Shown here one piece after another: positions 33,928 to 42,583 of a stretch of 64,000 bases of DNA. The stretch's first letter is position 1; each line of letters opens with the position of its first letter. Location: the NCBI RefSeq assembly GCF_004193775.1, contig NC_041005.1, positions 16,649,865-16,713,864 on the forward strand, given 5' to 3'. The stretch is from Glycine soja. Taxonomy: Eukaryota; Streptophyta; Magnoliopsida; Fabales; Fabaceae. The position numbers and the translations under genes are program-made. Below the pieces are notes generated by a model, which did not search any database, had not been told where the DNA came from, and saw only the letters and a list, made by a program, of their open reading frames with translations.

Positions 33928-36900
33928 TTATGCAGGTACCTTTGAGAAAGAAGTGGTACATAGATAGCGGATGCTCAAAACATATGACTGGAGATGCATC
34001 AAATTTTACACACATATCTCCAAAGAAAAGCGGGCATGTAACATATGGTGACAACAACAAAGGTAGAATTCTTGGAGTGGGTAAAATAGGTACAAATTCT
34101 TCAAACTCCATTGAAAATGTTCTACTTGTTGAAGGCCTTAAGCACAGCCTGCTTAGCGTTAGTCAACTATGTGACAAAGGCTATCTAGTATCATTTGATT
34201 CTCAGAAATGTCTTATAGAACATAAGCATGACATTAATATAAAGCATGTAGGACATAGAGTCAATAATGTTTACATGATAGACTTAAGCATAAAACAAGA
34301 AAACAATCATTGCTTTCTTAGTAAAGATGATGATCCATGGTTATGGCATAAAAGAATTGCTCACATAAACATGGATCACTTAAATAAATTAATTTCAAAA
34401 GATTTAGTAGTTGGTTTGCCTAAATTGAAATTTGAAAAAGATAAACTATGCGATGCATGTCAAAAGGGCAAACAAACAAGAGTCTCATTCAAATCTAAAA
34501 ATGTTGTTTCAACCACTCGACCATTACAGTTATTGCATATGGATCTATTTGGTCCATCTAGAACCATGAGTTTTGGAGGAAATTACTATGCTTTAGTTAT
34601 AGTTGATGATTTCTCTAGATATACTTGGACATTATTTATTACACATAAAAGTGATTCATTCCAAGCATTTAGGAAACTTGCTAAAGTCATACAAAACAAG
34701 AAAAATCTCAAGATTGCATCCATTAGAAGTGATCATGGGGGTGAATTTGAAAATAAAGATTTTGAATTATTTTTTGATGAACATGGTATTGAACATAATT
34801 TTTCTGCACCAAGAACCCCTCAACAAATGGAGTTGTTGAGAGGAAAAATAGGTCATTGGAAGAAATTGCAAGAACTTTATTAAATGATACTTCTCTTCCA
34901 AAGTATTTTTGGGCTGAAGCTGTCAATACTGCATGTTACATCATGAATAGAGCCTTGATAAGACCTATTTTAAAGAAAACCCCATATGAGTTATTTAACG
35001 GTAGAAAACCTAATATTTCTCATTTACATGTTTTTGGTTGCAAGTGCTTTGTACTTAATAATGGTAAAGATAATCTAGGAAAATTCGATGCAAAATCTGA
35101 TGAAGGCATTTTTCTTGGATATTCTTTACAAAGCAAAGCATATAGAATATATAATAAGAGAACTATGAATATAGAGGAATCCATTCATGTTACCTTTGAT
35201 GAATCTAATGCTATATTGTCAACAAAGAATATGCTAGATGACATTGCAGATTCTTAGAACATATGAACATTCATGAACAAGATTCCAAAGGAAATGACAA
35301 AGGAAACAATGAAGATCCTCCAGAAGAAGGCAAATCCAATGATGCACTCCCAAGAGAATGGAAAACTTCAAGAGATCATCCCCTCGACAACATTATTGGT
35401 GATATCTCAAAAGGGGTAACAACTAGACACTCTCTTAAAGATTTATGCAATAATATGGCTTTTGTATCTATGATTGAACCTAAAAATATAAAAGAAGCCA
35501 TAGTAGATGATAATTGGATCATTGCCATGCAAGAAGAACTAAACCAATTTGAAAGAAACAATGTGTGGAAATTAGTAGAAAAACCTGAAATTATCCTGTC
35601 ATAGGAACAAAATGGGTTTTTAGAAATAAATTAGATGAACATGGTATAATTATTAGAAATAAAGCCAGGTTAGTAGCAAAAGGGTATAATCAAGAAGAGG
35701 GAATAGACTATGAAGAAACATATGCTCCTGTTGCAAGATTAGAAGCCATTAGAATGCTTTTGGCATATGCATCCATAATGAACTTTAAACTTTATCAAAT
35801 GGATGTTAAGAGTGCCTTTCTAAATGGCTTAATTCAAGAAGAGGTATATGTTGAACAACCCCCTGGTTTTGAAATTTCTGATAAACCAAACCATGTTTAT
35901 AAATTACAAAAGGCTCTTTATGGTTTGAAACAAGCCCCTAGGGCATGGTATGAACGATTAAGTAATTTTCTTCTAGAAAAAGAATTCTCCAGAGGTAAAG
36001 TGGATACCACATTATTCATAAAGAGAAAGCATAATGATATTTTGTTGGTTCAAATATATGTTGATGATATAATTTTTGGATCCACTAATGATTCATTGTG
36101 CAAGGAGTTTTCCCTTGATATGCAAAGTGAATTTGAAATGTCAATGATGGGAGAACTAAAGTACTTTCTGGGATTACAAATCAAGCAAACTCAAGAAGCT
36201 ATATTCATCAATCAATCCAAATACTGCAAGGAATTGATCAAAAGATTTGGGATGGATAGTGCAAAACACATGTCTACACCGATGAGCACTAATTGTTACT
36301 TAGATAAAGAAGAATCTGGTCAGTCTATAGACATAAAACAATATCGAGGTATGATCGGATCTCTTCTTTATTTATCTGCTAGTAGACCTGATATTATGTT
36401 TAGTGTATGCATGTGTGCTAGGTTTCAATCCAACCCCAAACAATCACATCTAAGTGCAGTAAAGAGATCATGAGATATCTATTAGGAACAATCAATTTAG
36501 GATTATGGTATCCTAAGAATTCAACATGTAACTTAATAGGATATTCTGATTCTGATTTTGCCGGATCTAAAACTGATAGAAAAAGTACAAGTGGAACTTG
36601 TCAATTTATTGGATCGGCTCTTGTCTCATGGCATAGTAAGAAACAAAACAGTGTTGCTTTATCTACTGCTGAAGCGGAGTATATCTCTGCCGGTAGTTGT
36701 TGTGCACAGATTTTATGGATGAAGCAACAATTATCTGACTATGGCATCATTCTTGATCGCATACCTATTAAGTGTGATAATACTAGTGCCATAAATCTAT
36801 CCAAAAACCCAGTTCAACATTCAAGAACTAAAACATATAGAGATTAGACACCACTTTCTTAGAGATCATGTCTTAAAGGGAGATTGTGTATTAGAATTGT

Positions 36901-36975
36901 TGATACTAAGAATCAACTTGCTGATATTTTCACTAAACCTCTCCCAAGGAAGTGTTCTTCTCTATTAGAAGAGAA
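33928..36975 (+). pseudogene. pol: SIRE pol (protease, integrase, RT, RNase H) broken by single-base indels
   Basis: In order: protease '[14 protein letters not shown]' (33948); GAG-pre-integrase with an H-H-C-C finger (34330-34490); integrase with D in 'LLHMDLFGPS', D in 'SIRSDHGGEF' and E shortly after a frame break near 34830; RT from 35620 with '[20 protein letters not shown]' and an intact 'YVDDIIFGS' (36060); RNase H 36470-36840 with 'YSDSDFAGSKTDRKSTSG' and 'ALSTAEAEY'. I count frame changes near 33920, 34829, 35248, 35586, 36465, 36815 (the only insertion), 36887 and 36952. Nearly all are one base lost from a short homopolymer. Catalytic residues and the frames between breaks are intact and no substitution-type stop is seen. 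Confidence 0.9.
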
Positions 36976-37229
36976 TTAGGTCTCTTAGATGTAAGAGATT
37001 TAGAAAAATAGGGATTGATTGGTTGATTGATTGGTTGATTTACTTTTACCTTTTGATTGTAGATTATTTTGTTTGATCTTGTTTGAATTCTTGTTTTTAT
37101 GATAGAATTTATGATTTCTTGTGTATATAGTAATTGAATGATTGAATTTAGTGTATTAGTAGTGAAAATTAGTCATATAGGATGTATTGAGCATAAATAT
37201 AGATATTCTCTTAGAAACTAGCCTAGGAT

Positions 37230-37571
37230 AGGCTCTGGTAATCGATTACCATCCAGTGTAATCGATTACACATGAACAGGCAGTCTGTAATCGATTACAA
37301 CATCCTGTAATCGATTACCAGAAGGCTTATTGGGCCTGTAATCGATTACCAATACCTGTAATCGATTACAATGCGTCATCTTCTATAAATACTCACGAAA
37401 TCAGAGCTGTTGCGCAGCCAAAGCTTCCTCCACGTTTTCCTCCATACTAGAACTTCAAACCTTCGATTCTCATTCAATTCTTCACCAAATCACGTCCCGT
37501 AAAGCCCAATCTTCCTCTTTTTCACTCCTCTTTCACTTCCACCGATCAAAATCCAAAAAAAACTTCATCAA
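37230..37571 (+). promoter_or_regulatory. SIRE pol-env spacer with paired palindromes, TATA box and leader
   Basis: GTAATCGATTAC occurs at 37238, 37258, 37287, 37307, 37338 and 37358. These are three pairs with 20-bp start-to-start spacing, about two helical turns. A consensus TATA box (TATAAATA, 37384-37391) follows 14 bp after the last copy. A pyrimidine-rich stretch of about 170 bp then leads to the ATG at 37572. The LTR has the same arrangement of paired copies before its TATA box. The promoter role is inferred. 36976-37229 is AT-rich with no gene. Confidence 0.5.
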
Positions 37572-38699
37572 ATGGCAGAGCCATCAAAGAAGAGAAAGGA
37601 TCATCCTCCACCGCTACCGCTGCTGCCCATCGCCGTCACGGCCCATCCGGAGCACCCACAACACCTATTCCTCCTTCTTGTCATCTCCAAGATCATCAAC
37701 ATTGTTTTCATCCGATTATCAACGTCTACGGTACCTTTCTCAGTTTTCTTCTAGAATAATCTTAGACCCTAAGTACCTAGACGTAGAGTTCTTTAATGAT
37801 GAAACGTTTGATTGCTATCAAGTGTTTCAAAATTCTGGTCTTGTTGATTTCATGTCATTTAAATTGCCATATTATCCTGAACTTGTAAAGGTCTTCTACT
37901 GCAATTTAAAAATTCAGGATGGTATTATTATGTCTGAGGTGCATGGTACTTCTATGGTCATTGATCAGTCACTTTTCTTTTCTTTGACTCATTTACCCAG
38001 TCAAGGTGCACCTTTTGAGGGCACCATTGTTGATGACTGGAAATTCGATTATTGAGTCATGATGCTCGTCGCATGGTCTGCAATGATCAAGCTGAATGAC
38101 CGGTAGATTGTTGGCCGGGTCATTAACTTTTGATAATCGCATCATGCATTATATCATTGTTAGAATTTTGCTTCCTCGGTCTTCAAATTTAGCACAAGCC
38201 TCTGAGGAGGATTTGATTCTTATGTGGGCTTTTCTAACCGGTCGTCAGATCGACTGGGCCCATTTGGTTCGGTACCGAATGCATAAGGCATTATGGGCCA
38301 ATGCACCTCTTCCTATCCACATTGATTACTCTGTTTTTGCGTCATTTTCAAATTCCGCTGATGATGAACCCTTTGTTCAAGTCAAGCGTTCCTTTGCAAT
38401 TGGTGCTGGCAGTGACCTCCTTTGGGTATCGTAAAGATCGGAATGGACAATGGCTGAAGAAGGATGCACTCCCTCCTCAAGATGAACATACTCCTTCACC
38501 TCCCCCTCAACGTGAAGATTCCGCACTCATGAATGAAGTCCTCTCCGAATTACGGGGTCTTCGTTCTTATGTTGGGGATCGCTTCGACTCGTTAGATTCA
38601 CGCTTTGCCGGTATGGACATTCGTCTTACACAGCTTGAAGAGGATGTCGGATACATTCGTCAGAGTTTCGATCTTCCACCACCACCTCCGTCTTCTTAG
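37572..38699 (+). pseudogene. SIRE env-like ORF, frameshifted
   Basis: This starts MAEPSKKRK at 37572 and is carried by four overlapping frames (37572, 37678, 38096, 38301). The C-terminal part (38430-38699) has a proline-rich stretch and a heptad-type coiled coil ('LSELRGLRSYVGDRFDSLDS'), as described for the SIRE1 env-like protein. There are frame changes near 37603 and 37672, two between 38050 and 38096, and an added base near 38403. The piece 37750-38055 ('YLDVEFFNDETFDCYQVFQN') is the conserved core. The function of this protein in sireviruses is unproven. Confidence 0.75.
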
Positions 38700-39174
38700 A
38701 TTTTAGTTTCTGATTATTTATCTTTTATAAGTCGTGTATTTTGGCTTTTAGTTTCTTAGAATTTACATTATTATGCTAAGTACTTTGCTTATTTATCTTG
38801 TGGTTTTTTAAATTTCAGTCTTGGATGTTTTGTGATTGTTGACATTTTCAGTTATTTGGATTCTGGTTTGATTATTTCTTCTTTGTGAGTTTGGCTTCTT
38901 GTGTTTTATACTCTGATATTTATATATTTTTCTACTCCTTTGTCATATCTGTGTTGATTTCCGAGGTCTTTGGCTTTTTGATGTTGCCAAAGGGGGAGAA
39001 AAGGTTGTAGAAAAAGCTTAAGAAAAAGCTTAACAAACTTAGAAATCAAGTGATCATGAATTCCGAAATATAGGGGGAGTAAACGAATGCACATTTTATC
39101 TATATACAATTGTTTGTTGCTTGCTTGAATCTTGATTTCAGGTATTGTATTGTCATCATCAAAAAGGGGGAGAT
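38700..39174 (+). other. SIRE 3' region with repeated purine tracts
   Basis: Purine tracts AAAGGGGGAGAAAAGG (about 38989-39004) and TAGGGGGAGTAAA (about 39072-39084) precede the one next to the LTR (AAAAAGGGGGAGAT, 39161-39174). Duplicated polypurine tracts are reported for sireviruses. No gene; the minus-strand ORF at 38906-39250 is a chance frame running into the LTR. Confidence 0.7.
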
Positions 39175-40265
39175 TGTAGATGCAATTGGCTTTGATGTTT
39201 TGATGATGATCATGATGATGTGTTGCAATTGATGCAAATGGGCTTTTCAAGATTAAAATTCAAGACAATACTTCAAGATTACAAGTCACAACATCAAGAT
39301 GATCACTAGAATATTAGGAAGGGAATTCCTAATTGAATTAGCAAAGGTTTGGCCAAGTGATTTAAAATAAAAAGTGTTTCTCAAAGGTTTTACTCTCTGG
39401 TAATCGATTACCAGAGGATGTAATCGATTACCAGTGGCCAAATACGTTTTATAACAGCTATAAAAATTTGAATTCGAAATTTTAAAAGCTGTAATCGATT
39501 ACACAATTTTGGTAATCGATTACCAGCAATTAGTAAACGTTTTAATTCAAATTTTAAAAGTTGTAATCGATTACACAATTACTGTAATCGATTACCAGAC
39601 AGGATTTTCAGAAAAATAATTTCAAGAGTCACAACTTTTCAAAGGCTTTACTCATGACCACCAATGGTCTATATATATGTGACTTAAACACGAAATTGCT
39701 AAGAGATTTTAAGAACAACAAAGTGTTTATCCTCTCAAAGGGCAAATTCATTTTATCCTCTTAAGAATTCCTTGGCCAATTCAATTGCAATTCATTAAGG
39801 AATTATTTGAGTGCTCAATCTGTAAAATCCATCTCTTTCTAGAGAGATTTGTTCCTCTTCTTCTTCTCATTCTCTAAGGGATTAAGAGACTGTGAGTCTC
39901 TTGTTGTAAAGGATCTCTAAACACAAAGGAAGGATTGTTCTTGTGTGTTTAGAACTTGTAAAAGGAATTTACAAGATAGTGGAACTCTCAAGCGGGTTGC
40001 TTGGGGACTGGACGTAGGCACAAGGGTGTGGCCGAACCAGTATAAAACTGAGTTTGCATTTTCTCTTCCCTTAATCTCCTTTATTTATTATTGCTTTATA
40101 TTCATATTCAAGTTGCTTCATTTGAATTAATATTTAAGAAGATTTTCATTAAGGGAATTCATAACTTGAGTAAAAAGTGAAATAGATTTTTAATTAGGGG
40201 AAACAGTTTGGAATATCTTAATTCAACCCCCCCTTCTTAAGATATCTGAGGCCACTTGTCTAACA
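39175..40265 (+). repeat. SIRE 3' LTR
   Basis: 1091 bp, same ends and length as the 5' LTR. All six GTAATCGATTAC copies are perfect here. It is followed by the target copy GGCAT at 40266-40270. Confidence 0.95.
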
Positions 40266-40625
40266 GGCATCTGCATCAAAGGGGACCTAGTGACCCCTCA
40301 CCCATGAGCGCATGTCCCAAACCCCCTCCTCAGTGGGCCAGTCATTGGCATAAAATTCTATGACTATCTCTGGGTCAAACTTAACCATAGGGGTCACTAG
40401 TCATGCCCAATGCCTGCGAGCTATCTCTCCCTAGAAGTTAGGGTACTCGTCTTCCCTGAGTTGGACACGCCTCTCCCTGTGGAATGACCATCCCTTGATG
40501 GCCTCGAAGCACTACTGGTGCTTGGCACTCTGGAAACGGTGACTATAAACCTCTGAGGCGGCACTGGAGCCTTCTCCAGTGGCGTCCCTTCTAGACCTCT
40601 TCATGGAGAGTTTCTTCGGAGCCAT
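40266..40625 (-). pseudogene. Ogre env-like extra ORF, N-terminal part
   Basis: This starts at the ATG at 40625, directly after a consensus acceptor site: MAPKKLSMKRSRRD, a basic nuclear-signal-like start as in Athila env-like proteins. Next come 'EVYSHRFQSAKHQ', a stop, then 'CFEAIKGWSFHRERRVQLRE', 'VKFDPEIVIEFYAND' and 'SWVRGHQVPFDADA', where the SIRE insertion cuts it. The FYAN...VRG...FDADA pattern is the conserved core, equal to 'FYSN...VRG' in Athila-1. In-frame stops show decay. Confidence 0.65.
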
Positions 40626-40628
40626 TTC

Positions 40629-41777
40629 CTGTGAAAGAAATAACATTCGGGAAGTTAGTCCAAGAAAACCAATTAAAATAAAAGCCAAATCAAGCAAAGA
40701 TGGCGTACACTTCTTTCCAACAAAATGCGAATATCAATGTGAATTTTAAAAGAAAAACTTACACATTGACGCGCGGGTTTTCCTAGGACATACATTTACA
40801 CACGTCTTTCCTTTGGTGAATGACATTTTATGAGATGCACCTACTTTCGTTTGCAAATAATTTTCTTATGCTACATGCAAAACTATCCAACATACATATT
40901 TTGCAAGGCACCTTGCCTACTTATCTAAACATACAGACATATTTGCAAAGCATTTTTGCCACCTATCTACTCCATTTGAACGACATTTTTGCTATATGTT
41001 CACATTCTATTCACATATATGGTCATACACTTGAGAGGCAGCTTCATGCTATGTACATTCACACATATTTACACTCATTTGAAAAGCAATTTCATGTTTA
41101 CACATTCATTGGAAAGGCAATTTTTGTATTACTAATTCATATTTTTGAAAGGCAATTTCATGTCATATATTCCTATTTTGAGAAGCGTTTTCGTGCCATA
41201 TTTAACATACATGCACACTTGCAAAGCACTTGGCTACCTACTCTATATACCCATGTACATGGTGAACAACATTTTCACACCATCTAGGTACAAAGAGATC
41301 ATCATGGTATAGCCCAAACCAAGTGTTGGCCCAAAAGGGAAACCTCACCAACATGCTCTCATTTCCATGCTTTCTCGCACCCCAAAAACAAAATCTCGAG
41401 TTCCTATGACTAAGTCACAATTGGGCATTTACCCTAACTTCCGCAAGCTGCCCGCGTGTCCAAAAATGGAAACCATGTATGCACAAACCAATTCCATAAG
41501 CAAAATTCACAAATTTATGCGCGAATGCCATTGAGGCATTTCACCGAACACTTGGTGGACGCACTTTTGGGTATAAACAGGAAGGGAATGGGGGCAATGT
41601 GGCTTGCCCAATCATTTCAGAACACAACCTAGGCCTAAGGCCACCCCCTACAACCCTCCAATTCAGACAAGCGTAAATCGAAGCATACATTGTCTCATGA
41701 AATTGGCAAAGATTGAACCACTAAGGCACTAAAACACATCAATGGAGGGCCAAAGAATTAAGGGGGAGTGCACTTAC
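40629..41777 (-). other. putative leader intron of the Ogre env-like ORF
   Basis: The donor CAG|GTAAGTGCAC is at 41777 and the acceptor 'TTATTTCTTTCACAG|GAAATGG' ends at 40629, four bases before the ATG. The intron would be about 1149 nt. It holds AT-rich DNA with 'ttgaaaggca'-like mini-repeats (about 40890-41200) and no ORF of note. The forward ORF 40820-41287 is a low-complexity shadow. Confidence 0.5.
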
Positions 41778-42583
41778 CTGTAAGGAGTGAATTAAAGTGC
41801 AAAATGGGAAGCAAAAAAACCAACAATGGAAGCTTGGGGGGCTGCTATTTCTGCTGTTTCCGTGAGCAATGGGGTTCTTGAGTGAGGGGGGGGGGAGTTT
41901 TGGGTGAAGAAAACTCACCCCCCAGCCCCTTTTCATCTACCTCGTGCAGGGGGTGCTCACCCAGGCGAGCTAACCTTGTGCTTTTTTTTTTTGAAGAAAA
42001 TACACGCTCTCCATGGGTCGGTGTTCGCTTACTCGAAACCCTTAGGGTAAGTTAGGCATCCGATCATCATCTTAAAGAAACAACAATAATAATAGGTGGG
42101 ACAGCGATCTGTTGATCACGGGCCTAGCGTCCATTCATGCCCGTCCTCGAGTACCCGAAAGCAGGAAATAACATTGCGCAACACATCGTGGTCACGCTAC
42201 CACTTACCTCGATTCATCTTTGTATTAGATTTGACGCGGGATTTGACCATTGCTTAAAACGATCCTGTCCTGGTCACAAGATAACAAAATATGCATGTAC
42301 ATGCGTATGCATGAGTATTTTCAAATGCAATAATTCTTTAGCAAAAACTTGTCTGGTTCAATCTTAATTAAGCGCTTGGGGCACCCCTATGGACTGAGCG
42401 AAAAGGGCTCGGGTCATTTAAAGACTACGCATCTTTTAAGGCACAAAGCAAGGATCAGAACAACGAAACCCCAATCCTACGTTCCTTAAAAGACTGTGAT
42501 GAGAAAATTACAGAGGACAAGAATCCCTGGGGAAACCACAGAAAATAAAAAACATGCAGCGACTTCCTTAATTGCCCCAGGTC
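41778..42583 (-). promoter_or_regulatory. Ogre pol-ORF spacer with LTR-like palindrome
   Basis: No coding sequence. GCTCACCCAGGCGAGC (41955-41970) repeats the palindrome of the LTR (55181-55200). It is followed in minus sense by a C-rich leader and the donor site at 41777. No TATA box is visible at this copy. A G-run of 10 lies at about 41886-41896. 42060-42583 is unremarkable. Confidence 0.35.

Larger units (their letters stand above)
31051..40265 (+). mobile_element. SIRE1-like: SIRE-type Ty1/copia retrotransposon (Sirevirus), full length
   Basis: Two LTRs of exactly 1091 bp (31051-32141, 39175-40265) are flanked by GGCAT (31046-31050 and 40266-40270). By eye they differ at about nine positions, all substitutions and no indels, so the insertion is recent. 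Internal order is primer site, long gag, pol (protease, integrase, RT, RNase H in copia order), env-like ORF, purine tracts. gag is open; pol and the env-like ORF are interrupted by single-base indels. It lies inside the env-like ORF of the Ogre element, on the opposite strand. Confidence 0.95.

Noticed and set aside
38906..39250. 114-residue minus-strand ORF in SIRE
   Set aside because: Antisense to the purine tracts and running into the LTR; shares its LTR-coded start with the ORF at 30728-31126.
40820..41287. 155-residue plus-strand ORF
   Set aside because: H/Y/F-rich low-complexity frame in the putative intron, antisense to the element, no motif.
41739..41936. 65-residue minus-strand ORF before the Ogre env-like gene
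   Set aside because: It overlaps the donor site and a G/C homopolymer run; better explained as leader.
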